Source: Pelagibacterales bacterium SAG-MED30 (GTDB lineage: Bacteria > Pseudomonadota > Alphaproteobacteria > Pelagibacterales > Pelagibacteraceae). From it: DNA of 64,000 nucleotides. The notes beneath the pieces are model-generated. The model had not been told where the DNA came from, did no database searches, and worked only from the letters and a program-made list of their open reading frames with translations. Every line of letters starts with the position of its first letter. Within the stretch, counting starts at the first letter, position 1. The stretch is taken from NCBI GenBank assembly GCA_014653775.1, contig JACWEA010000001.1, positions 92,722 to 156,721 on the forward strand, written 5' to 3'. The position numbers and the translations under genes are program-made. Positions 28,176 to 37,306 of this stretch are shown one piece after another.

Positions 28176-28676
28176 ATGAAAGTAAATATAGCACTTCTAA
28201 CTGTAACAGATACTAGAACATTTGATAATGATAAATCGGGAGCAATCTTGGTAAATAAAATTAAAGAGGCCAATCATATTTTGATAGATAGAAAAATATG
28301 TAAAGATGAAAAGGATGAAATAGTTTTAATATTAAAAGAATGGCTCAAGAATAAAAAAATCGATGTTATCATAACTACAGGAGGAACAGGTCTTACAGGT
28401 AGAGACATAACTCCGGAGGCACTAGAAGAAGTTGCTGATAAACAAATACCAGGATTTGGAGAAATTTTTAGAAATATTAGTTTGAAATCAGTTGGTACAT
28501 CAGCAATACAATCTAGAGCTTCAGCAGTGTTGTCAAATGGCAAGTACATTTTTGCTTTACCAGGATCATCTGGTGGAGTTACAGATGCTTGGGAAGGAAT
28601 TTTAAAACATCAACTAGATATAAATCATAAACCATGTAATTTTGTAGAATTGTTTCCAAGATTAAAAGAAAAATAA
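28176..28676 (+). CDS. moaB: Molybdopterin biosynthesis protein MoaB/MogA family
   Basis: 166 residues. Seen: LLTVTDTRTFDNDKSGAIL, VIITTGGTGLTGRDITPEAL, ALPGSSGGVTDAW. This is the MoaB/MogA fold that adenylylates molybdopterin before molybdenum insertion. It opens a 13 kb stretch dominated by molybdenum genes. MogA function is equally possible. Confidence 0.93.
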   Translation: MKVNIALLTVTDTRTFDNDKSGAILVNKIKEANHILIDRKICKDEKDEIVLILKEWLKNKKIDVIITTGGTGLTGRDITPEALEEVADKQIPGFGEIFRNISLKSVGTSAIQSRASAVLSNGKYIFALPGSSGGVTDAWEGILKHQLDINHKPCNFVELFPRLKEK

Positions 28677-28922
28677 TTATTTTTGATATTTTTCTTTCCA
28701 CTCAGAATATGGCATTCCATAAACATGTTTTCTAGAATCTGGATCTGAAATAGTGATACCTTTTTTTTCAGCTTCTTCTCGATACCATCTGGATAAACAA
28801 TTTCTACAGAAGCCTGCCAAATTCATTAGATCGATATTTTGAACATCTTTTCTTTCTCTTAAATGTCCAATCAATCTTTCAAAGGTAGCTGATTGTAATT
28901 CTTTTTTTGTATTATCATCCAT
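28677..28922 (-). CDS. DUF1244-family small protein
   Basis: 81 residues. Seen: ATFERLIGHLRERKDVQNIDLMNLAGFCRNCLSRWYREEA with the CRNC pair, then a PYSEWKEKYQ end, typical of DUF1244 (helical, common in proteobacteria). No known enzymatic role. Its stop abuts the moaB stop; its start is about 30 bases from the divergent coxG-like gene. Confidence 0.85.
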   Translation of the reverse strand: MDDNTKKELQSATFERLIGHLRERKDVQNIDLMNLAGFCRNCLSRWYREEAEKKGITISDPDSRKHVYGMPYSEWKEKYQK

Positions 28923-28952
28923 AATTTTATATGTTAGTCTTTTATTTCACTT

Positions 28953-29534
28953 ATGAAATTATCTGGATCATATCAAATTAATTTAGAAAAACAAAAAGTT
29001 TGGGAAGCTTTAAATGATCCAGAGATATTAAAAAAAGCTATACCAGGTTGTGAAGAATTTATAAAAAAATCAGACACTGAGTTTACTGCTAAAGCTACAA
29101 ATAAAATTGGACCTTTTAATGCAAGTTTTACAGGTGATATTGAATTAGGAGATCTTAACCCACCAGATAGTTATAAAATATCAGGTTCAGGAAATTCCCC
29201 AGTTGGATTTGCTTCAGGAGAAGCAAGTGTAAAATTAGAAGATCACGATAATGGAACTAAACTTTCTTATGAAGTGCAGGCAAACGTTGGTGGAAAAATA
29301 GCTCAAGTAGGCTCTAGATTAATTGATATGACAGCAAAAAAAATGGCTGATATATTTTTCGGTAAATTTTCAGAATTAATTTCAAAAGATGAAAATTTAT
29401 CAAGAGAACTTCCAGATATCAGTAAACTAAGTTCTGACAGTTCAATTACAAATAATAAAAAAACTAATCCAAAAATACTTATTTATTCAGCTATAGTTTT
29501 AGCAGCGGCAATAATTATTTATTCATTTTTTTAA
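28953..29534 (+). CDS. coxG: CoxG-like SRPBCC protein with C-terminal membrane anchor
   Basis: 193 residues. Seen: N-terminal MKLSGSYQINLEKQKVWEAL, NDPEILKKAIPGCEEF, and AKATNKIGPFNASFTGDIEL, typical of carbon monoxide dehydrogenase subunit G. A linker is followed by a hydrophobic C-terminal helix (about 174-193). CoxG recruits CO dehydrogenase to the membrane in other bacteria, so the hydroxylase encoded next may be membrane-associated. Confidence 0.9.
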   Translation: MKLSGSYQINLEKQKVWEALNDPEILKKAIPGCEEFIKKSDTEFTAKATNKIGPFNASFTGDIELGDLNPPDSYKISGSGNSPVGFASGEASVKLEDHDNGTKLSYEVQANVGGKIAQVGSRLIDMTAKKMADIFFGKFSELISKDENLSRELPDISKLSSDSSITNNKKTNPKILIYSAIVLAAAIIIYSFF

Positions 29535-29659
29535 AAACCTTATTTTTAGATAAAAAATTATTATAAAATTCACGCAAAAGTAGAATTATAATTTAATTAA
29601 TATTTGCTTCTCCATTTCACTTGTGATGTAATTATTTAATTAATTAAGGGGGACATGCG

Positions 29660-30121
29660 ATGACAAAAGTTACATTAGAAGTTAATGGAAAAAAAGTCAG
29701 TAAAGATGTTGCAGACCACACACTTTTATCAGTTTTTTTAAGAGATAATTTAAATTTAACAGGAACACACGTTGGTTGTGATACTAGTCAGTGTGGAGCT
29801 TGTGTAGTTCATGTAAATGGCAAATCAATAAAGAGTTGTTCAACATTAGCGGCAGACATTGATGGTTCTAAGGTTACTACAATTGAAGGCTTAGCAAAAG
29901 ATGGAAAACTTCATCCTATGCAAGAAGCATTTAAAAAGACACATGGATTACAGTGTGGATTTTGCACGCCAGGAATGGTTATGAGTGCTGTAGATCTATT
30001 ACAAACAAAAAAAAATCCTAGTGAACAAGAAATTAGAGAATGGTTAGAAGGCAATATCTGTAGATGCACAGGTTATCAAAATATAGTTGCAGCTGTAAAA
30101 GATGCTTCAACAAAAATGTAA
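29660..30121 (+). CDS. coxS: Small [2Fe-2S] subunit of xanthine-oxidase-family hydroxylase (CoxS-like)
   Basis: 153 residues. The plant-ferredoxin-type cluster cysteines are in [16 protein letters not shown] with a fourth in KSCSTLAAD; the second cluster has CGFCTPG and CRCTGY. It passes electrons between the molybdenum site and FAD. A strong ribosome binding site (AAGGGGG) precedes the ATG. The 125-base gap after coxG may hold the operon promoter. Confidence 0.96.
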   Translation: MTKVTLEVNGKKVSKDVADHTLLSVFLRDNLNLTGTHVGCDTSQCGACVVHVNGKSIKSCSTLAADIDGSKVTTIEGLAKDGKLHPMQEAFKKTHGLQCGFCTPGMVMSAVDLLQTKKNPSEQEIREWLEGNICRCTGYQNIVAAVKDASTKM

Positions 30122-30138
30122 TTTGAAAGGAGAAAAAA

Positions 30139-32517
30139 ATGGCAAGTCTAGTTGGATCAAGGGTCGAAAGAAAAGAAGATGGAAGATTTTTACAAGGAAA
30201 AGGGAGATATACAGCAGATATTAATATTGCAAATCAAACATATGCTATTTTTGTAAGATCTCCTCATGCGAGAGCAAAAATTAAAAGTGTAGATACTTCT
30301 AAAGCATTAAAATCATCAGGAGTAGTTGGAGTATTAACTGGTAAAGAAATTGCAGAAGATAAAATTGGAGGTCTGATCGCTGGATGGGCAATTAGAAGTG
30401 AAGATGGCTCTGAAATGAAAGTTCCAGCAAACCCCCCATTAGCAAAAGATGTTGCTAACTTTGTGGGTGAACCTATAGCAGTTGTTTTTGCAGAAACTTT
30501 AGATGAAGCTAAAGAAGGTGCAGAAAAAGTAAAAGTTGATTATAAAGTTTTAAAAGCTGTAGTAGATCCAGCTGATGCAATGAAAAGCGAAGCCATCCAT
30601 GATGGTGTAGATAAAAATCTTTGTTATGATTGGTTACTAGGAGATAGAAAAGCTGTAGATGAAGCTTTTGCAAAAGCTGACAAAATTATCAAAGTAGATT
30701 TAATAAATAATAGATTAGTTCCTAATGCGATGGAACCAAGAGCATGTGTGGTTGACTATAATACTGCTTCAGAAGAAATTACTTTGTATACTACAAGTCA
30801 AAATCCTCATTTATCTAGATTAGTTATGTCGGCGTTTGGTGGTGTTGCACCAGAAAATAAATTGAGAGTAGTAGCTCCTGATGTAGGGGGTGGATTTGGA
30901 TCTAAAATTAATGTTTACAATGAAGAGATTGTTTGTAGTTGGGCATCAAAAAAAATAGAAAGACCAATAAAATGGGTTGCTGAAAGAACAGAATCTTTCT
31001 TAACGGATACTCATGGAAGAGATCATGTTACTCACGCAGAGTTAGCTGTAACTAAAGAAGGTAAGTTTTTAGGATTTAAAAATGAAACTATTGCTAACTT
31101 AGGTGCTTATGCAAGAGTATTTGGAACAGTAACTCCGACATATTTATTTGGACCATGTGCTACAGGTGTTTATGTAATTCCTGCAGCTTATTCAAATGTT
31201 AAAGCTGTTTATACAAATACTGCTCCAGTTGACGCGTATAGAGGTGCTGGAAGACCAGAAGCAACTTATACAATTGAAAGATTAGTTGAAAAAGCTGCTA
31301 TGGAATTAGGTATTGATAAAACTGAAATTAGGATGAGAAATTTTCCAACAGAATTTCCATTTAAACAAACATTAGTTCATACAGTAGACTCCGGTGATTA
31401 TGTTGCTGGTTTAGAAAAAGCTAAACAAATGGCAGATTATGCAGGATTTGAAGCTAGAAGAAAAAAATCTGAAGCCAACGGTAAACTGAGAGGAATTGGA
31501 GTTTCATCTTATTTTGAGGCTTGTGGAATTGCACCTTCAGCTGCAGTTATGTCATTAGGTTGTGGAGTAGGGCTATGGGAGTCAGCAGAAGTAAGATTTA
31601 ATCCTACCGGACAAATATCTGTTTTTACAGGTGCACACAGTCATGGACAAAGCCACCAAACAACATTTGCACAAATAGCAGCAGATGAATTAGGTGTACC
31701 TATGGAAAACATTGATGTTGTTCATGGTGATACTGATAAAGGAACATTTGGAATGGGTACCTATGGTTCAAGATCATTAACCGTTGGAGGTATTGCAATT
31801 GTTAATGCTTGTAAAAAAATTGTAGCTAAAGGTAAAAGAGTTGCAGCTAAAATGCTTGAAGTTAATGAAGATGAAATTGAATTTAAGGATGGAGAGTTTG
31901 TAGCTTTAAAATCTAATAAGAAAAAAACTATTGGAGAAATAGCTTTTGCTTGTTATTTACCAGGTCAAAGAGATGAAATGAAATCTCCAATACCTGAAGG
32001 AGATGAGCCAGGTTTAATAGAGTCTTCTTTCTTTGATCCTGCAAACTTCTCATTTCCAGCAGGTTCACATATTTGTGAGGTAGAAATTGATCCTGAAACT
32101 GGAAATGTAAAAGTTGAAAAATACACAGCAGTTGATGATTTTGGAAGAATAGTAAATCCAATGATCGTTGAAGGACAAGTTCATGGAGGAATTGCTCAAG
32201 GAATAGGTCAGGCTTTGCATGAAAATACTCAATATGATGAAACAGGACAACTAATGACCGCTTCATATATGGATTATACAATGCCAAGAGCAGATAATTT
32301 TCCAGAGTTTAATTTAGGTTTCACATGCACTCATGCAACATCTAATCCACTTGGAGTTAAAGGTTGTGGAGAAGCAGGTGCAATCGCTTCACCACCAACA
32401 GTTATGAATGCAGTAATTGATGCATTAGGTGGTCAAGAAATTTCAATGCCTGCAACAGCTGAGAAAGTCTGGAAAGCTTGCAAGACATTAAAAAAATCTA
32501 ACGCTAAAGCAGCATAG
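30139..32517 (+). CDS. coxL: Molybdenum-binding large subunit of a form II CoxL-type hydroxylase
   Basis: 792 residues. Seen: GRVE-type start SRVERKEDGRFLQGKGRY, VGGGFGSKINVYNEE-like DVGGGFGSK, GEAGAIASPPTVMNA with the catalytic glutamate, and the active-site loop AYRGAGRPEATY. Known CO dehydrogenases (form I) have AYXCSFR with a cysteine bound to copper; this form II loop has none. The true substrate is therefore uncertain and may be an aldehyde, purine or other heterocycle. Followed after nine bases by coxM. Confidence 0.95.
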   Translation: MASLVGSRVERKEDGRFLQGKGRYTADINIANQTYAIFVRSPHARAKIKSVDTSKALKSSGVVGVLTGKEIAEDKIGGLIAGWAIRSEDGSEMKVPANPPLAKDVANFVGEPIAVVFAETLDEAKEGAEKVKVDYKVLKAVVDPADAMKSEAIHDGVDKNLCYDWLLGDRKAVDEAFAKADKIIKVDLINNRLVPNAMEPRACVVDYNTASEEITLYTTSQNPHLSRLVMSAFGGVAPENKLRVVAPDVGGGFGSKINVYNEEIVCSWASKKIERPIKWVAERTESFLTDTHGRDHVTHAELAVTKEGKFLGFKNETIANLGAYARVFGTVTPTYLFGPCATGVYVIPAAYSNVKAVYTNTAPVDAYRGAGRPEATYTIERLVEKAAMELGIDKTEIRMRNFPTEFPFKQTLVHTVDSGDYVAGLEKAKQMADYAGFEARRKKSEANGKLRGIGVSSYFEACGIAPSAAVMSLGCGVGLWESAEVRFNPTGQISVFTGAHSHGQSHQTTFAQIAADELGVPMENIDVVHGDTDKGTFGMGTYGSRSLTVGGIAIVNACKKIVAKGKRVAAKMLEVNEDEIEFKDGEFVALKSNKKKTIGEIAFACYLPGQRDEMKSPIPEGDEPGLIESSFFDPANFSFPAGSHICEVEIDPETGNVKVEKYTAVDDFGRIVNPMIVEGQVHGGIAQGIGQALHENTQYDETGQLMTASYMDYTMPRADNFPEFNLGFTCTHATSNPLGVKGCGEAGAIASPPTVMNAVIDALGGQEISMPATAEKVWKACKTLKKSNAKAA

Positions 32518-32526
32518 GAGTTACTT

Positions 32527-33312
32527 ATGAAAACATTTAATTATCACACACCAAAAGATGTTAAAGAAGCTTCAAAGTTAGCATCAACTAGTTCTGCCTT
32601 TTTAGCAGGAGGCATGACAACTATCCCTTCAATAAAATTGGGATTAGCAACTTACAAAGATATAATTGATATTAAAAGTATTAAAAAATTGTCTGGTATT
32701 AAAGTAAGTGGTAAATCTGTAACAATTGGTGCTACAACTAAACATGCAGAAGTTGCAGCCTCAAAAGAAGTTCAAAAAACAATTCCAGCTCTTGCAAAAT
32801 TAGCAGGGAACATTGGAGATGCACAAGTTAGAAACAGAGGCACAATTGGTGGATCAATTTCTAATAATGATCCTTCAGCTTGTTATCCTTCGGCGTGTAT
32901 GGCACTTAACGCAGTGATTCATACCAATAGTAGAAAAATTCCAGCTGAAAAGTTTTTTACAGGCATGTTTGAAACTGCTTTAAAAAAAGGGGAACTTGTT
33001 GAGGCAGTAGAGTTTCAGGTTCCTGAAAAAGCTGATTATCAAAAACACCCAAATCCAGCATCAAGATATGCTATTATTGGAGTTTTTGTTGCTAAACATA
33101 AAAAAGAAGTAAACGTAGCGGTTACAGGCGCAAAATCTTGTGTTTATATTGATAAGGATTTATCAAAAAAATTATCATCAAGTTTTTCTTCATCAGTAAT
33201 TGAGGGTATGAAAGTAGATGATTCTGAAATGAATTCAGATATGCATGCATCTTCTGAATATAGAGCCAATCTAGTTTCTTTATATGCAAAAAAAGCTGTT
33301 GAAGCTTGTTAA
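32527..33312 (+). CDS. coxM: FAD-binding medium subunit (CoxM-like)
   Basis: 261 residues. Seen: the FAD-binding signatures FLAGGMTTIPSIKLG and NRGTIGGSISNNDPSACYPSA. The C-terminal CO-dehydrogenase flavoprotein domain follows. Third structural subunit of the coxS-L-M type hydroxylase. Gene order S-L-M differs from the M-S-L order of form I operons, in keeping with the form II assignment. Confidence 0.95.
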   Translation: MKTFNYHTPKDVKEASKLASTSSAFLAGGMTTIPSIKLGLATYKDIIDIKSIKKLSGIKVSGKSVTIGATTKHAEVAASKEVQKTIPALAKLAGNIGDAQVRNRGTIGGSISNNDPSACYPSACMALNAVIHTNSRKIPAEKFFTGMFETALKKGELVEAVEFQVPEKADYQKHPNPASRYAIIGVFVAKHKKEVNVAVTGAKSCVYIDKDLSKKLSSSFSSSVIEGMKVDDSEMNSDMHASSEYRANLVSLYAKKAVEAC

Positions 33313-33331
33313 TTAGATATTATTTTTTCAA

Positions 33332-33661
33332 ATGAAAAATTCATTTGATGAAAAAATTTTAGAAGAAGCTCATGACTGGGTTAAAGTTAATCAAAAAGTT
33401 GTTTTAGCTACAGTTATTCAAACATGGGGCTCTTCCCCAAGACCAACTGGAAGTAGAATGATAGTAAATGAGAAGGGTGATTTCTCTGGATCAGTTTCAG
33501 GGGGGTGTGTTGAATCTGCGGTCGTTAGAGAAAGCATGGGTTTACTTAAGGATAACAAACCTCATAAAAAAATAGAATTTAAAGTTTCTAATGAAAGTGC
33601 CTGGGAAGTAGGCCTTGCTTGTGGTGGTGAAATTACAGTTTATTTAGAACAAATAAACTAA
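33332..33661 (+). CDS. XdhC/CoxI N-terminal-domain protein
   Basis: 109 residues forming only the XdhC/CoxI N-terminal domain: VLATVIQTWGSSPRPTGSRMIV, GSVSGGCVESAVVRE, GLACGGEITVYLE. XdhC proteins bind molybdenum cofactor and promote sulfuration and insertion into xanthine-oxidase-family enzymes. In many bacteria this domain is fused to a Rossmann domain; here that is a separate downstream gene with a one-base overlap. Confidence 0.9.
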   Translation: MKNSFDEKILEEAHDWVKVNQKVVLATVIQTWGSSPRPTGSRMIVNEKGDFSGSVSGGCVESAVVRESMGLLKDNKPHKKIEFKVSNESAWEVGLACGGEITVYLEQIN

Positions 33662-34341
33662 TGAAATTAGAAACGTTAAAATCAATTATTAGTAAAAAAA
33701 AAAATAAAACTGAATTTGCAATAATTACAAATCTATCAACAGGCGAAAGCGAAATTTTTGAAAAAGAAAAACCTTTAAGCAAAGAATTAGAAAAATATTC
33801 TAATCAGATTAATGAATTTTTTAAATCTAAAAAGAATGGAGTAATTGATGGGACAGAAATATTTATAGAAACTTATATAAAACCAATTAAAGTAATTATA
33901 GTTGGGGCAGTTCATATAGCTCAATATTTGGTAGAATTTGCAAAAAGTTTGAATTTTGAAATTTCTATAATTGATCCAAGGGGTTACTTTGCATCTGAGC
34001 AAAGATTTCCTGAAATGAAGATAATTAATAAGTGGCCAGATGAAGCCTTCAAGCAGATTGAAACAAATGAAAATACAGCTTTAATAGCTTTAACTCATGA
34101 TCCTAAGATAGATGATCCGGCATTACAACATGCTTTAAATAAAAAATTTTATTACGTTGGTGCACTTGGAAGTAAAAAAACTCATGCTAACAGATGTGAA
34201 AGATTAAAAGAAGCAGGTTTTAGCTCAAATAAAATTAATTCTATTCATGGACCAATTGGTATAAAATTGGGTGGAAGATCTGCACCTGAAATAGCATTAT
34301 CTATTATTGCTCAGCTAGTTGCAGAAACATATAAAAAATGA
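33661..34341 (+). CDS. XdhC C-terminal (Rossmann) domain protein
   Basis: 226 residues. An N-terminal unassigned part is followed by the XdhC Rossmann domain: KVIIVGAVHIAQYLVEFAKSL, IIDPRGYFASEQRFP, ALIALTHDPKIDDPAL, YVGALGSKKTHANRCERL and GGRSAPEIALSI. Together with the preceding gene it would reconstitute a full XdhC-type maturation factor. ATGA overlap with the next gene. Confidence 0.9.
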   Translation: MKLETLKSIISKKKNKTEFAIITNLSTGESEIFEKEKPLSKELEKYSNQINEFFKSKKNGVIDGTEIFIETYIKPIKVIIVGAVHIAQYLVEFAKSLNFEISIIDPRGYFASEQRFPEMKIINKWPDEAFKQIETNENTALIALTHDPKIDDPALQHALNKKFYYVGALGSKKTHANRCERLKEAGFSSNKINSIHGPIGIKLGGRSAPEIALSIIAQLVAETYKK

Positions 34342-35258
34342 AAAAAATTTATATTGTATTTGTTTTGATATTTTTAACTTCTTCTGCTTATGCCGATAAA
34401 TTATTGAAAAGTGGTTTCTTAAGTGGAGAATGGGATTTAGATATAAACTTTAAAGTAGATAACCCTAAAGATAAAATTATAATAATTTATAACCATGGGT
34501 CAGATGAAAATGATAAACCTTCTAAAAACTGTCAATGGAAGAATAATGTAAGAAATTTTGCAGCTTTATCTGGAAAAAAAATAAAAAATAAAGAAATCTT
34601 GGTTTATAGCTTTTGTTCAGATAACCTTGGAGGAGATGATTGGAAAATATTTTGGAAGAAAAAAGACGTAAAATATCAAGGTACCCCAAAACTAGAAAAA
34701 AGAGTAGAAGCTAATCATGAATTGATTGAAAAATTTATTAATCTTGGAGTACCAAACAATCAAATTTTTATTTCAGGACACTCTTGTGGAGGATGGCTTA
34801 CTATGATGTTTATGGCAAAATATCCAAATAAAATTGCAGGTGGAATCTCTACTCACCATGCATGCTATGGAAAATTATCCACAAAATATAAAGTTAAAAA
34901 AGTTGGTGAAGAAGAAGCTTTAAAAAAATTTAAAAAAAAGAAACCTGTTGCATCATATTTTAGAACATCTCAAATAAAAGCTATAAGTGAAGCAAAAAAC
35001 TTACCAGTTTTGATCTTTACTCATCCAAAAGATCCATTTGATGGCTTGTTGTCAGATTGGGTTGAAGATATTCCAGGCACTGAAAGAATTGTAATCAGTG
35101 AAGATTTTAAGATAAACAACAAGTCTTGTAAAAGAATTGGGATTAATAATGGAGAAAGGTGGACTGAGCCACTTACAAATGGTCACTGGATGTCCTTTGG
35201 TGATTGTTTTCAATATTATAATTCAAAAATCTTAGAATTTGTTCAATCTAAAATTTAA
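34338..35258 (+). CDS. Secreted alpha/beta hydrolase-fold protein
   Basis: 306 residues. A clear signal peptide (hydrophobic 3-17, cleavage near SAYA-DK) is followed by an alpha/beta hydrolase with IIIYNHGSDEND, the elbow GHSCGGW and late histidines in TNGHWMSFGDCF. Several cysteines may form disulfides. The substrate is unknown. It sits inside the molybdenum region and is coupled to XdhC by ATGA, yet a periplasmic hydrolase has no obvious role in cofactor insertion. Confidence 0.7.
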   Translation: MKKIYIVFVLIFLTSSAYADKLLKSGFLSGEWDLDINFKVDNPKDKIIIIYNHGSDENDKPSKNCQWKNNVRNFAALSGKKIKNKEILVYSFCSDNLGGDDWKIFWKKKDVKYQGTPKLEKRVEANHELIEKFINLGVPNNQIFISGHSCGGWLTMMFMAKYPNKIAGGISTHHACYGKLSTKYKVKKVGEEEALKKFKKKKPVASYFRTSQIKAISEAKNLPVLIFTHPKDPFDGLLSDWVEDIPGTERIVISEDFKINNKSCKRIGINNGERWTEPLTNGHWMSFGDCFQYYNSKILEFVQSKI

Positions 35259-35260
35259 AA

Positions 35261-35836
35261 ATGATTAAAGCAATTTTGCTTGCTGCTGGTCAGTCAAAAA
35301 GACTTAAATCAGAAAATAAATTATCAAAGATTTATAAAAAAAAACATTTAATTAATCATACACTACAAACATTACACAAAAGTAAAGTTAACAAAGTTAT
35401 TATTGTTTTTGGTTATCAGCATAAAAAAATTAAAAAGATAATCAAAAAACATAAAAAAAATATTTTTATCTTTAATAAAGATTATAAAAAGGGAATGGCC
35501 TCATCTATTAAAACCGGTTTAAAAAAAGTATCAAGAACTGACAAAGGTTTTATTGTTGTCCAATCAGATATGCCTTTTATAAAAAAATCAGATATTAATA
35601 AGATTTATAGTTCAATTAAATTTAAAAAATATTTGGTCTACGTTTTAAAGTATAAAAATAAGATCGGTAATCCTATTGGTTTTGATATTTCTTTGATCAA
35701 AAAATTTAAAAATATTAAAGGCGAATTTGGTGCAAAATTTATGGTCAAAAGACTTAAGAACAGAACAAAATTTATTAGGATAAGTACAGCTAAATCTTTT
35801 AAAGATTTTGATAAGGCTTCAGATTTTAGAATCTGA
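35261..35836 (+). CDS. mocA: MocA/MobA-like molybdenum cofactor nucleotidyltransferase
   Basis: 191 residues. Seen: LAAGQSKRLKSENKL (nucleotide-binding loop), VVQSDMPFIKKSDI with the metal-binding aspartate, and NKIGNPIGFD. This is the family that links CTP or GTP to molybdopterin. A MocA-type enzyme making the cytosine dinucleotide form would suit the CoxL-family enzyme. Specificity is inferred. Unusually rich in lysine. Overlaps msrQ by 18 bases at the 3' ends. Confidence 0.85.
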   Translation: MIKAILLAAGQSKRLKSENKLSKIYKKKHLINHTLQTLHKSKVNKVIIVFGYQHKKIKKIIKKHKKNIFIFNKDYKKGMASSIKTGLKKVSRTDKGFIVVQSDMPFIKKSDINKIYSSIKFKKYLVYVLKYKNKIGNPIGFDISLIKKFKNIKGEFGAKFMVKRLKNRTKFIRISTAKSFKDFDKASDFRI

Positions 35837-36400
35837 TTTATTAAAATTGATTCTAAAAAGTAAAAGAATTATTAAAATTATCAGAAAAATAAGTGGTTTA
35901 AAAAATATAGTCTTTGATAACCAAATAAAATGAAGTACCCCAAAAATAGAAATTATATAAATTAATCTATGAATTTTTTTCCAATTTTGTTTTAAAATTC
36001 TTATCATCTTGTCTGATGAAGTGATTGCAAGAGGAATTAATAAAAGCCATGCAGAAAATCCAATAAATACAAATTTCTTTTTAAGAACGTCATCAATCAA
36101 TGGCTCAAAATCGAATCTGTAATCAAGTCCAACATAACTTAACATATGTATTGAGGCATAGAAAAAAGCGAACAAGCCAAGCATTCTTCTAAATTTAATC
36201 CATTCTAAAGATTTTGTAATTTTTTTGAGGGGCGTCATTGAGAGAGTTAAAAAAATAAAAATAAGTGTCCACTCGCCAAAATGGTTTATAATCCTATCTA
36301 CAGGTTCTGGCCCTAATTTATCGTAAAATATTTGATAGGTAATTATATAAATTGGCCAAAGGGATATTAAAAAGACAGCAGGCTTAAAATAATTTTTCAA
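35819..36400 (-). CDS. msrQ: Heme-binding membrane subunit MsrQ (YedZ)
   Basis: 193 residues with about six hydrophobic segments. Seen: HFGEWTLIFIFLTLSMTPLKK, RRMLGLFAFFYASIHMLSYVG and WKKIHRLIYIISIFGVLHF with the heme-ligand histidines. It passes electrons from the quinone pool to MsrP for repair of oxidised methionines in the periplasm. It lies six bases after msrP. Confidence 0.93.
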   Translation of the reverse strand: MKNYFKPAVFLISLWPIYIITYQIFYDKLGPEPVDRIINHFGEWTLIFIFLTLSMTPLKKITKSLEWIKFRRMLGLFAFFYASIHMLSYVGLDYRFDFEPLIDDVLKKKFVFIGFSAWLLLIPLAITSSDKMIRILKQNWKKIHRLIYIISIFGVLHFIWLSKTIFFKPLIFLIILIILLLFRINFNKSDSKI

Positions 36401-36406
36401 TTTATT

Positions 36407-37306
36407 TTAGTAATTCTTTTTTAAATCCATACCACTATAAAGATGAGCAACTTCATCTCCATAACCATTGAACATTAAAGTTTTTATCCTTGGTGCTAAA
36501 ATACTTTCTCCAATTACTCTCTCTGTGGCTTGAGACCATCTTGGATGGTCAACTTCAGGATTTACATTTGAGTAAAAACCATACTCTCTTGGTGAAGCAT
36601 TTTTCCAGGCAGTGTTCGGCATTTTTTTTGTTAATTTAATTCTAACAATTGATTTCGCACTTTTAAAACCATACTTCCACGGTATGAATATTCTTAATGG
36701 TGCTCCATTTTGATTTGGCAAAGGTTTGTCATATAAACCAGTTACAACTGTCGTAAGAGGGTGCATTGCTTCATCTAATCTCAAACCTTCAATATAAGGC
36801 CAGTTTAAAACAGGATATCTTTGACCAACCATTTCTTCAGGATTATAAACAGTTTCAAATTCAACGAATTTTGCTGATGGTTTAATCTGAACTTTATTAA
36901 GTAATTCACTTAATGAAAAACCTAACCATGGTATTACCATTGACCATCCTTCAACACACCTAAGTTTTAAAATTCTTTCTTCAGATTTAATTGCTAGAAT
37001 TTCTTCAATAGGGAGCTCTAAAGATTTTTCGACCTCACCTTCAATTTTAATACTCCAAGGTCTTGTAGTAAAATTTTTTGCTCTTCTATGAGGATCACTT
37101 TTACCAGTACCGAATTCATAAAAATTATTATAGGTCGTTATATCCTCATAACTATTTGGTTCATTTAGATTACTGGCTTTAGCATTTATTAATGGAACTG
37201 AGCTTAATGTGAGTGCACCTAATCCATAGCCCATAGATTTAATAAAAGATCTTCTGTCATTATAAATTTTTTCAGGAGTAATTTCCGAATATTTAAACTT
37301 TTTCAT
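36407..37306 (-). CDS. msrP: Periplasmic methionine sulfoxide reductase, molybdenum subunit MsrP (YedY)
   Basis: 299 residues. The N-terminus has a twin-arginine signal, DRRSFIKSMGYGLGALTLS. The molybdenum cysteine lies in LKLRCVEGWSMVIPW. Also seen: GLRLDEAMHPLTTVVTGLYDKPLPNQNGAP and IPWKYGFKSAKSIVRI. It reduces methionine sulfoxide in periplasmic proteins. Overlaps moaE by 14 bases, linking the enzyme to cofactor supply. Confidence 0.95.
   Translation of the reverse strand: MKKFKYSEITPEKIYNDRRSFIKSMGYGLGALTLSSVPLINAKASNLNEPNSYEDITTYNNFYEFGTGKSDPHRRAKNFTTRPWSIKIEGEVEKSLELPIEEILAIKSEERILKLRCVEGWSMVIPWLGFSLSELLNKVQIKPSAKFVEFETVYNPEEMVGQRYPVLNWPYIEGLRLDEAMHPLTTVVTGLYDKPLPNQNGAPLRIFIPWKYGFKSAKSIVRIKLTKKMPNTAWKNASPREYGFYSNVNPEVDHPRWSQATERVIGESILAPRIKTLMFNGYGDEVAHLYSGMDLKKNY

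Noticed and set aside
31928-32287. Open frames antisense to coxL
   Set aside because: Shadow of a highly conserved gene; no independent support.
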